Under the pieces are notes generated by a model, which was not told the DNA's origin, ran no database searches, and saw nothing but the letters and a program-made list of their open reading frames with translations. 35,654 nt of DNA from a bacterium BMS3Abin03 (lineage in GTDB: Bacteria > Bacteroidota > Ignavibacteria > Ignavibacteriales > Ignavibacteriaceae): assembly GCA_022340715.1 (NCBI GenBank), contig JAJDNK010000164.1:1-35654 (forward strand). The letters are read 5' to 3'. This document shows, one piece after another, positions 9,358 through 17,163 of this stretch (position 1 is the first letter of the stretch; each line of letters begins with the position of its first letter). Position numbers and translations under genes: made by a program.

Positions 9358-10371
9358 ATGAATGAGATAAAAAAGACGATCAATCCAATTTCAATACCCA
9401 CAAAAAAACTTTATACCGGAAGTCAGATTCCCTGTATTGGATATGGAACTTTTGGTTCAGATTATATCCCCGCCGAAACAGTATCAGAAACGGTTAAGAA
9501 AGCGATTTATTCGGGCTACAGGCAGATTGATTGTGCATCGGTTTATGGTAACGAAAAAAATATCGGTGAAGTTCTAGATGAAATATTTAAGAGTGGTTTT
9601 CTTGAACGTGAAGATTTATGGATTACTTCAAAAGTCTGGAATGATATGCATGACAATGTTGTTGAGTCGTGCAAACAATCATTAAAAGATCTTAAAATAG
9701 ATTATCTTGATTTGTATCTCGTTCATTGGCCTTTTCCAAACTACCATCCTCCTCATTGTGATGTTACATCGCGCAGCCCGAATGCTAAACCTTACATCCA
9801 CGAAAATTATATGAAAACCTGGCGCCAGATGGAACAGCTTGTTGAAGATGGTCTGGTTAAAAATATTGGTACTTCCAATATGACAATACCAAAGCTGAAA
9901 CTTTTACTAAGAGATGCAAAGATAAAACCTGCCTGCAATGAAATGGAACTGCATCCTCATTTTCAGCAGCCGGAATTGTTTGATTTCTGTTTGAAGAATG
10001 ATATTCAGCCGATAGGTTATTGTCCACTGGGTTCCCCGGGACGTCCTGAACGTGACAGAACCAAAGATGATACAGTCGATCTTAAAGATGAAGTAATAAT
10101 TAAAATCGCGAATAGGTTAAACGTAACCCCCGCCCAGGTTGCAATTAAATGGGCTGTACAACGAGGACAAATTCCAATTCCTTTTTCGGTAAATCATTTC
10201 TTTGAAAACCTTGAAGCCGTTGTTAACGTGCAACTAACTGAAAATGATATGAAAGAAATTTCAAACATAGATAAAAACTGCAGGTTAATAAAAGGACAGG
10301 TATTTCTCTGGAAAGAAAACCAGGGATGGGAAGATTTGTGGGATTTAAATGGAGAAATAACTCCCGCTTAA
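9358..10371 (+). CDS. Aldo/keto reductase, candidate sugar reductase
   Basis: A 337-residue cytoplasmic (alpha/beta)8 oxidoreductase with the AKR tetrad in place: D58 and Y63 (RQIDCASVYGNE), K92 (WITSKVWN) and H123 (LYLVHWPFP). GTSNM and NEMELHPHFQQ are further family blocks. AKRs reduce aldoses, uronates or ketones with NAD(P)H. At the cofactor loop the usual PKS...R signature is replaced by PIPFSVNHFFEN, missing the Lys and Arg that hold the NADPH 2'-phosphate, so NADH use is possible (inference). It sits 68 bases after the small membrane gene and 20 before a zinc alcohol dehydrogenase, which suggests a reduce-then-oxidise pathway such as aldose to polyol to ketose or glucuronate to gulonate. 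The ATG at 9358 has no clear ribosome site; the start is moderately certain. Confidence 0.9.
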   Translation: MNEIKKTINPISIPTKKLYTGSQIPCIGYGTFGSDYIPAETVSETVKKAIYSGYRQIDCASVYGNEKNIGEVLDEIFKSGFLEREDLWITSKVWNDMHDNVVESCKQSLKDLKIDYLDLYLVHWPFPNYHPPHCDVTSRSPNAKPYIHENYMKTWRQMEQLVEDGLVKNIGTSNMTIPKLKLLLRDAKIKPACNEMELHPHFQQPELFDFCLKNDIQPIGYCPLGSPGRPERDRTKDDTVDLKDEVIIKIANRLNVTPAQVAIKWAVQRGQIPIPFSVNHFFENLEAVVNVQLTENDMKEISNIDKNCRLIKGQVFLWKENQGWEDLWDLNGEITPA

Positions 10372-10391
10372 AAAAATTTAAGGAAAAAATA

Positions 10392-11453
10392 ATGAGTAAA
10401 ATGATCGGTGCAATTCTGCCGGGAAATAGTACAACAGAATTAAGGGATTTTGATATTCCTGTTCCTAAGCACGGAGAAGTTTTAATAAAGATGAAATCAT
10501 CCACAATATGTGGATCGGATATACGATGCATTTATCACGAACATTTAGGCAAAGGTCCTGAAGGATATCAGCCTGGAATGATAGCCGGGCATGAACCAAG
10601 CGGTCAGATTGTTAAAGTTGGTCCTGGATGTCGTAGATTCAAAAAAGATGATCGCGTAATTGTTTATCATATTTCCGGTTGCGGTGTTTGTAATGATTGC
10701 AGAAGAGGCTATATGATTTCCTGCACAAGCGAATACAGGCGCGCTTATGGCTGGCAGCGCGACGGCGGCATGGCCGAATATTTACTTGCCGAAGAAAAAG
10801 ATCTTGTTTATCTACCGGATGAATTGAGTTATTCAGACGGAGCCCAGGTTGCTTGTGGTTTTGGAACTGTTTACGAAGGTTTGGAAAAGATCAGCATTAG
10901 CGGAAATGATGCTGTCTTAATAACCGGTTTGGGTCCTGTTGGACTTGCATCTGCCATGCTTTGTAAAGCATTAGGTGCACAAAAAATATTTGGTGTTGAA
11001 GTTATCGATGAAAGACTTTCCATCGCGAAAAACACGGGATTGTTTGACGAAGTAATTAAAGCCAGCGAAAATAATGTAGAGCAAATCAGAGATTTAACAT
11101 CAGGATATGGAGTAGAAAAATCAATTGATTGTTCCGCAAATAATAAAGCCCGTCTTACCTGTATTCAGGGAGCACGCAAATGGGGAAAGATTGTATTTCT
11201 AGGAGAAGGCGGAACTTGTGAATTCGAGCCATCGCGAGATATTATTCACGATCAGAAAACTATTTATGGTTCCTGGGTTACAAACATCTGGCGGATGGAA
11301 GAACTTGTCGAGCGATTGGTTAGATGGAAAATTAAACCCGAATCACTAATCACACATAGATTTAAATTGGATAATGTTGGTGAAGCATATTCATTAATGG
11401 CAAGCGGCAAATGCGGTAAAGTTGCCGTAGTTTTTGATGAAGAAATAAAATAG
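10392..11453 (+). CDS. Zinc-dependent alcohol dehydrogenase (MDR family), polyol/aldonate dehydrogenase-like
   Basis: A 353-residue cytoplasmic enzyme. I take the ATG at 10392 rather than in-frame starts inside the upstream gene, because AAGGA lies at 10379-10383 and MSKMIGAIL begins the conserved fold. Catalytic zinc ligands: C40 (TICGSDIR) and H67/E68 (GHEPSG). The structural zinc site is intact: C97, C100, C103, C111 (CGVCNDC). The Rossmann motif is GLGPVG at 179-184, and the acidic residue in GVEVIDERL favours NAD(H). Relatives include sorbitol/xylitol dehydrogenase, threonine 3-dehydrogenase and L-galactonate/L-gulonate 5-dehydrogenase. Position between the reductase and a sugar mutarotase suggests it reoxidises the reductase product (inference). 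The exact substrate is open. Confidence 0.9.
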   Translation: MSKMIGAILPGNSTTELRDFDIPVPKHGEVLIKMKSSTICGSDIRCIYHEHLGKGPEGYQPGMIAGHEPSGQIVKVGPGCRRFKKDDRVIVYHISGCGVCNDCRRGYMISCTSEYRRAYGWQRDGGMAEYLLAEEKDLVYLPDELSYSDGAQVACGFGTVYEGLEKISISGNDAVLITGLGPVGLASAMLCKALGAQKIFGVEVIDERLSIAKNTGLFDEVIKASENNVEQIRDLTSGYGVEKSIDCSANNKARLTCIQGARKWGKIVFLGEGGTCEFEPSRDIIHDQKTIYGSWVTNIWRMEELVERLVRWKIKPESLITHRFKLDNVGEAYSLMASGKCGKVAVVFDEEIK

Positions 11454-11470
11454 CAAAAGGAGTAAATAAA

Positions 11471-11899
11471 TTGTTAAAACATATACCAAATATTTTAAGC
11501 CCGGATTTACTTAAGATACTTATGGAAATGGGACACGGTGATGAAATAGTTATTGCAGATGGAAATTTTCCTGCTGCTTCAATTGCACAAAGATTAATCC
11601 GACTCGATGGACATAATGTACCTGAAGTTTTAGAAGCAATATTAAAATTTTTTCCTCTCGATATTTATGTTGAAAATCCTGTAGGATTAATGGAAGTAGT
11701 TCCCGGCGATAATGTTAAACCTACAATTTGGGAAGAATACAGAAAAATAATCGTAGATAGCAAAGAACCTTTTAATGAATTCGAGCACATAGAACGATTT
11801 GCTTTTTATGAAAGAGTTAAAAAAGCCTACGCTGTAATTGCAACGGGTGAATCCGCTTTATATGCAAATATAATTTTGAAAAAAGGAGTTGTGACTTAA
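11471..11899 (+). CDS. fucU: FucU/RbsD-family sugar mutarotase
   Basis: A 142-residue protein, the normal length for FucU. The N-terminus LSPDLLKILMEMGHGDEIVIAD is the family's best-known block, with the conserved His at H22 and Asp at D30; ATGESALYANIILKKG near the end (Y131) is the second. These decameric enzymes interconvert alpha and beta anomers of L-fucose or related sugars so that downstream enzymes are not starved of one form. The start is TTG at 11471, placed by AGGAG at 11458-11462; no nearby ATG fits the fold. It closes the transporter/reductase/dehydrogenase module, 17 bases behind the dehydrogenase. Together with the GH95 gene at the window's right end this points to fucose or galactose in the target glycan, but the mutarotase may act on another aldose. 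Confidence 0.9.
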   Translation: MLKHIPNILSPDLLKILMEMGHGDEIVIADGNFPAASIAQRLIRLDGHNVPEVLEAILKFFPLDIYVENPVGLMEVVPGDNVKPTIWEEYRKIIVDSKEPFNEFEHIERFAFYERVKKAYAVIATGESALYANIILKKGVVT

Positions 11900-12067
11900 A
11901 ATATCTTGTTCAGTTGTAAAGAAGAAATTCAGGTTGAAAATTTATGCTAAGATATTCATTTAGAAAATGTCTTTGTATTAAAAAATTTATTGTTTTAGAG
12001 TACATATTATACAAAGTTGTTTTCCGCCACTAAATCGAATAGTCATCTTAATTAGGAAGTCTCATCT

Positions 12068-14005
12068 ATGAAAAAAGCCACATTATTTATTATCCTGTTT
12101 ACACTAACTCTTACTACATATTCCCTTTGTATAGAGAGTTATGAATTAAAAAGTCCAGATGAAAAAATCTCTGTCAACTTTTGGCTTACACCTACCGGCT
12201 CAGCAGTTTATTCTGTTTCTTATTCAGGCGCAACTGTTCTTAAGCAATCAAAATTAGGTATTGTTAGAAGCGATGAAGATTTTTCTTCCGGGTTAACTCT
12301 TGATTCAATTTCAAACGTAAATGCTGTTTCTGAAAATTACACTCTGCTACATGGTAAGCGGTTGAATTGCAGTTACTCCAGCAACAAACAAGTTTTCTAT
12401 TTGAAGAATGCAAATTCCAAAATGATGGAAATAATTTTCCAGGTATCGGATGACGGTGTTGCGTTCAGATATTATTTCCCGGAGAAAACAGATACTGCTT
12501 TAACGATCTACAAGGAATTAACATCATATCATTTTGATCTTTCAACAAAAGCATTTTTGCAACCTTGCGATGATGCCAGAGTAGGATGGTGTTTTGCTTC
12601 ACCATCTTATGAAAATTATTATAGTAAGGATATAGCTGTCGGAACAATTTCCCCTAACCAGGCAGGTTGGGTGATGCCGGCACTTTTTCATTCAGGTAAA
12701 TATTGGATTGCTATTACAGAGACGGCTGTTGATACAAATTATTGCGGGTCACGGTTAAGCCAGTTTTCTCCCGACGGTGAATATTCAATACACTTTCCTG
12801 AACCGCAGGAAAGCAGAGACGGCGGACCTTTTCTACCTGAATCTGTTTTACCGTGGCTTACTCCGTGGAGAGTTATAACAATTTCGGATAACCTTGGAGG
12901 TCTTGTTGAATCTACTTTGGAAACCGATTTAGCTAATCCGGCTAAATATGATGTTTCTTCATGGCTTAAACCGGGTGTTGCTTCCTGGAGTTGGGTCATT
13001 TTAAAAGATGATTCGACTATTTATGATGTTCAACACCGGTATATAGATTTTGCATCATCAATGAATTGGAGATACTGTCTTATCGATGCTCTCTGGGATA
13101 CACAAATTGGATATGAAAAGATCAAACTGCTTGCCGATTACGCAAAAACAAAAAATGTAAAAATTTTATTATGGTATAATTCGGCGGGTGATTGGAACAC
13201 AACTCCACAAACACCTCGCAATAAAATATTAACAGAGAAATCGAGGCAAACAGAATTTCAAAAATTAAAAGATATGGGTATCGGAGGTGTAAAGGTAGAC
13301 TTTTTCGGCGGCGATGGGCAATCAATGATGAAATATTACGTTGCTATCTTAAAAGATGCAGCCAAATATAATCTCGCAGTAAATTTTCACGGATGTACTT
13401 TTCCCAGAAGCTGGTACAGAACATATCCCAATTTGGTAAGTATGGAAGCTATCAGAGGTGAAGAGTATGTAACCTTTGGACAGTACTTTGCGGACAATCA
13501 ACCCTCACATTGCGCTATGTTGCCCTTTACAAGAAATCTTTTTGATCCAATGGACTTTACGCCTGTAAATTTTTCGGGTATTCCAAATATAAAACGCAGA
13601 ACCACTGGCGGTTTTGAAATTGCATTATCTGTTTTATTTACTTCCGGTATCCAGCACATAGCTGAAACACCGACCGGGATGGCGGCTCAAAAAGATTTTG
13701 TTAAAGAATATATGAGTTCATTACCTGAAACCTGGGACGATGTAAAATTTATCGACGGGTATCCGGGAAAATATGTTGTACTGGCAAGGAGAAAAGGAAA
13801 CCAGTGGTACATAGCAGGTATTAACGGAGAAAATGCTTCTCGCAAAATAACATTAAATGTTTCCTTCGTTAGTAAATCATCAAAAGGTTTTATTATTACG
13901 GATTCGGATAACGTTAGGAGCTTCGTTAAAAAAGATATTGATTTTTCAAATCCTATCATTATAACTATGCAGCCTTATGGCGGGTTCGTAATAAAAACAT
14001 TTTAA
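12068..14005 (+). CDS. GH97 glycosidase, retaining (alpha-galactosidase/beta-L-arabinopyranosidase) subtype
   Basis: A 645-residue secreted enzyme with an N-terminal signal (about 1-21), an N-terminal beta-supersandwich (YELKSPDEKISV), a (beta/alpha)8 barrel (WLKPGVASWSW, LLWYNSAGDW) and a C-terminal beta-domain. GH97 has inverting (SusB) and retaining members. Here GGVKVDFF places an Asp, D411, where the retaining enzymes have their nucleophile, and MEAIRGEEY supplies E465/E466, 54-55 residues further on. The published Bacteroides retaining enzyme, as I recall, has D415 and E470, the same spacing. This favours alpha-galactosidase or the related beta-L-arabinopyranosidase over alpha-glucosidase (family knowledge plus inference). 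The 168-base gap 11900-12067 before it shows no clear signal. AGGAAG lies 8 bases before the ATG. Confidence 0.9.
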   Translation: MKKATLFIILFTLTLTTYSLCIESYELKSPDEKISVNFWLTPTGSAVYSVSYSGATVLKQSKLGIVRSDEDFSSGLTLDSISNVNAVSENYTLLHGKRLNCSYSSNKQVFYLKNANSKMMEIIFQVSDDGVAFRYYFPEKTDTALTIYKELTSYHFDLSTKAFLQPCDDARVGWCFASPSYENYYSKDIAVGTISPNQAGWVMPALFHSGKYWIAITETAVDTNYCGSRLSQFSPDGEYSIHFPEPQESRDGGPFLPESVLPWLTPWRVITISDNLGGLVESTLETDLANPAKYDVSSWLKPGVASWSWVILKDDSTIYDVQHRYIDFASSMNWRYCLIDALWDTQIGYEKIKLLADYAKTKNVKILLWYNSAGDWNTTPQTPRNKILTEKSRQTEFQKLKDMGIGGVKVDFFGGDGQSMMKYYVAILKDAAKYNLAVNFHGCTFPRSWYRTYPNLVSMEAIRGEEYVTFGQYFADNQPSHCAMLPFTRNLFDPMDFTPVNFSGIPNIKRRTTGGFEIALSVLFTSGIQHIAETPTGMAAQKDFVKEYMSSLPETWDDVKFIDGYPGKYVVLARRKGNQWYIAGINGENASRKITLNVSFVSKSSKGFIITDSDNVRSFVKKDIDFSNPIIITMQPYGGFVIKTF

Positions 14006-14040
14006 TGTATAGAGAACAATGTTAACAAGCAGGAGATGAA

Positions 14041-16632
14041 GTGAAAAAATTTTTATTCTGTATTGTATGCCTTTTATTCTCATTGAATTTAAGAGCACAA
14101 ACGCTGCCCTATCAAAATCCGAATTTAAGTTCGGAAGAAAGAGCTAAAGATTTGGTTTCAAGATTGACTCTCGATGAGAAGGCTACGTTAATGTGTGATA
14201 TATCCGATGCAATTCCGCGTCTTGGAATAAAGAAATTCAATTGGTGGAGTGAAGCTTTACACGGTCTGGCAAATAATGATAGCGTAACCGTTTTTCCTGA
14301 ACCAATAGGTATGGCAGCTTCTTTTGATGATAAATTGGTTTACAAAATTTTTAATGCTGTTTCAGATGAGGTGAGAGCAAAATACAACCAATCCCAGAGA
14401 AAAGGATTGGAAAATCGCCGATTTCTGAGTCTTTCTGTTTGGACACCCAATATTAATATTTTTCGCGATCCGCGATGGGGTCGTGGTCAGGAAACTTATG
14501 GAGAAGATCCATATCTGATGTCACGAATGGGAACCTCTGTTGTAGAAGGATTGCAGGGACCATCAGATTCAAAGTATAGAAAACTTTTAGCCTGTGCAAA
14601 ACACTTTGCCGTTCACTCCGGACCAGAACCGGAACGCCACACAATGAACCTGACTGATGTCGACCCGCGTGATTTATGGGAAACTTATTTGCCGGCATTT
14701 AAAACTTTGGTTCAAGATGCAGATGTTCGGGAAGTAATGTGTGCTTATCAACGTTTGGATGATGAGCCGTGCTGTGGTAACAGCCGCTTGCTGCAGGATA
14801 TTCTTCGTGATGATTGGGGTTATAAATACATGGTTGTTTCCGATTGTGGTGCGATATCCGATTTTTATAATAATCATAAAGTTTCTTTCGATAAAACTCA
14901 TGCTGCTGCCAAAGGTGTTTTAGCCGGAACTGATGTTGAATGCGGGTTTGGTTATGCTTTTAATGAGTTACCCAAAGCTGTAGAAAAGGGGTTAATAACA
15001 GAAGAAGAAATAAATAAGCATGTGGAGAGATTGTTGTTTGGTCGTTTCGAGCTTGGAGAAATGGATGATGATGCATTGGTTCCGTGGACAAAGATTCCCA
15101 TATCGGTAGTCAATTCTGATGAACATAAAAAGTTAGCGCTGAAAATGGCAAGAGAAACAATGACACTCTTGCAGAACAAAAATAATATTCTTCCTTTATC
15201 TAAATCAGTTAACAAAATAGCAGTAATAGGACCCAACGCTGATGATATTCATGTTATGTGGGGAAATTATAACGGCAGACCTATCAGTACAGTAACTATA
15301 CTGGATGGCATCAAAACAAAACTTCCTGCTGAAAATATAGTTTATGATAAAGCTTGTGATTTGGTTGAGGATAAGATAATAGTAGGTTATATTAACGAAT
15401 GTTCCATTGATGGCAAACCCGGTATTAGAGCTACTTACTGGAACAACAGAGATTTAACCGGTGAAGTGACAGCAGTTGAACAAATCACTGATCCAATTCA
15501 ATTAACTACTGATAAACAGCACGAATTTGCTGCAGGTGTGCATCTACAGGGTTTCTCCGGTAAATACGAAACGATTTATAAACCTCTAAAATCGGGAGAG
15601 ATTGTATTTAGGGTAGAACCGAGAGGAAGATTTGAACTCATAGTAAACGCAGATACACTTTTTAAACCTCGCCGGTTCGGACCACGTACAATCCGTATTA
15701 CTTTGCAAGTTGAAAAAGGTAAAGAATATAAAATTGAAGCGAATTTCAGACAAATTGGTAACTGGCCTGCTAGTCTCAGTTTAAACTTTGGCAAAGAAAT
15801 ACCTGTCAAATTTGATGAACTAATAAATAAACTTAAAAATATTGATGTGGTCATTTTCGCGGGCGGTATTTCATCTCAATTGGAAGGAGAAGAAATGCCG
15901 GTTGATTTGCCGGGCTTCAAAGGAGGTGACCGCACCGATATTGAACTGCCATCGATTCAGCGTAAATGTCTGGAGGAATTGAAGAAAGCAGGAAAGAAAA
16001 TTATTTTTATTAATTGTTCCGGTTCAGCTATAGGATTGGTACCCGAAACAAAAAGCTGCGATGCAATTCTTCAGGCATGGTATGGTGGAGAGGCTGGCGG
16101 ACAAGCTGTTGCAGATGTAATTTTCGGCGACTATAATCCATCAGGGAAATTACCAATTACTTTCTACAAAAATATAAACCAATTGCCACCTTTTGAAAAT
16201 TATTCAATGCAAGGTCGTACTTATCGTTATATGTCCGATCCCCTCTTCCCTTTTGGTTATGGATTGAGTTATACAACCTTTGCAATTGGTGATGCACAAA
16301 TTAATAAAACCAATATTAAAAAAGATGAAAACGTTGAACTTACAATACCTGTATCAAATACAGGTAAACGAAACGGAGCGGAAATCGTTCAAATCTACGT
16401 GCGTAAGATTAATGATGTATATGGACCAATAAAAACATTAAGCGGTTTTCAGAGAGTTAATGTAGAGACAGGTGAAACGAGCAATGTAAATATCAGTTTA
16501 CCTCCTTCTGCGTTTGAGTTCTATGATAAAGCCAGCTACGGTATGGCAGTAACAAAGGGAGAGTATGAGATATTGTATGGAACCAGCTCTAACAATAAAG
16601 ATCTAAAATCATTTAAAATTACAATAGATTAG
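14041..16632 (+). CDS. GH3 beta-xylosidase-like enzyme with PA14 insertion
   Basis: An 863-residue secreted enzyme. The start is GTG at 14041, set by AGGAG at 14031-14035. Signal peptide about 1-20 (ending RAQ), GH3 barrel about 25-330 with nucleophile D268 in VVSDCGA, alpha/beta sandwich with a PA14-like insertion about 450-590 (GIRATYWNN, RFELIVNAD), and a C-terminal FnIII-like domain (GYGLSYTTF). The LEGEEM...GGDRTDIELP block, with E615, E617 and E618, holds the likely acid/base and matches Bacteroidota beta-xylosidase-type GH3 enzymes. It differs from the 4436-7216 GH3 in lacking the N-terminal PKD-like domain and in its acid/base loop, so the two are probably old paralogs with different preferences. 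It starts 35 bases after the GH97 stop. Confidence 0.92.
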   Translation: MKKFLFCIVCLLFSLNLRAQTLPYQNPNLSSEERAKDLVSRLTLDEKATLMCDISDAIPRLGIKKFNWWSEALHGLANNDSVTVFPEPIGMAASFDDKLVYKIFNAVSDEVRAKYNQSQRKGLENRRFLSLSVWTPNINIFRDPRWGRGQETYGEDPYLMSRMGTSVVEGLQGPSDSKYRKLLACAKHFAVHSGPEPERHTMNLTDVDPRDLWETYLPAFKTLVQDADVREVMCAYQRLDDEPCCGNSRLLQDILRDDWGYKYMVVSDCGAISDFYNNHKVSFDKTHAAAKGVLAGTDVECGFGYAFNELPKAVEKGLITEEEINKHVERLLFGRFELGEMDDDALVPWTKIPISVVNSDEHKKLALKMARETMTLLQNKNNILPLSKSVNKIAVIGPNADDIHVMWGNYNGRPISTVTILDGIKTKLPAENIVYDKACDLVEDKIIVGYINECSIDGKPGIRATYWNNRDLTGEVTAVEQITDPIQLTTDKQHEFAAGVHLQGFSGKYETIYKPLKSGEIVFRVEPRGRFELIVNADTLFKPRRFGPRTIRITLQVEKGKEYKIEANFRQIGNWPASLSLNFGKEIPVKFDELINKLKNIDVVIFAGGISSQLEGEEMPVDLPGFKGGDRTDIELPSIQRKCLEELKKAGKKIIFINCSGSAIGLVPETKSCDAILQAWYGGEAGGQAVADVIFGDYNPSGKLPITFYKNINQLPPFENYSMQGRTYRYMSDPLFPFGYGLSYTTFAIGDAQINKTNIKKDENVELTIPVSNTGKRNGAEIVQIYVRKINDVYGPIKTLSGFQRVNVETGETSNVNISLPPSAFEFYDKASYGMAVTKGEYEILYGTSSNNKDLKSFKITID

Positions 16633-16702
16633 TTGAAAAAAATAAAAAAAACAATTGAACTAACAACGAATTCATTCACATATAATTATAAAAGGATTAG
16701 CC

Positions 16703-17071
16703 ATGTTACGTTTATTTTCTTTTTGTTTAGCACTCTTTTTAGTTATGAGTTTTGCCCGTGCTCAGAGCATTGATGGGAAATGGAAAGGTGAAATACAAGG
16801 TCCGAATGGGACTTTTTATTTAACGTATAATTTCCATTTAGTTGGAGATAGTTTAACCGGTTCTGTTGAAAGTCCAATGGGAGAAATTCCAATTAGTAAC
16901 GGCAAGGTTGATGGTAAAACATTTTCCTTCGACACAAGTTTCAATGAGATGACTATAAGTCATCAGTGTACGGTTATGGGAGATTCTATCTCTATGAAGT
17001 CACAGGGAATGAGAGGAGAAAGGGAAATGATTCTAAAGCGACTTTCTGAATCAAAGGATGAAACAAAGTAG
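16703..17071 (+). CDS. Small secreted protein with one WKG beta-barrel-like repeat
   Basis: A 122-residue protein: signal peptide 1-21 (ending ARAQ), then one domain of about 95 residues with the order DGKWKGEIQGPNG, GDSLTGSVESPMGEIPISNG, KVDGKTFSFD and TISHQC. The same domain occurs twice in the protein at 29266-29901. The alternating hydrophobic strands and Gly/Asn turns suggest a small lipocalin-like beta-barrel or sandwich (inference). I know this pattern from Bacteroidota proteins near glycan genes but know no function. It could bind a sugar or lipid-like ligand or be a periplasmic accessory. AAGGA lies at 16691-16695 before the ATG. Confidence 0.8.
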   Translation: MLRLFSFCLALFLVMSFARAQSIDGKWKGEIQGPNGTFYLTYNFHLVGDSLTGSVESPMGEIPISNGKVDGKTFSFDTSFNEMTISHQCTVMGDSISMKSQGMRGEREMILKRLSESKDETK

Positions 17072-17163
17072 AACTTACTTTACTCCGTCACAAAAGATTT
17101 AAGGAAAGTTAAAGTAACCAATTGAAAAGTTTTTCTCTTTTATAAAGAAATAATATATCTGTT

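Noticed and set aside
12068..12130. GH97 N-terminus as a lipoprotein signal (Cys near residue 21)
   Set aside because: The residues before the Cys (YSLC) do not fit a lipobox; an ordinary Sec signal is simpler.
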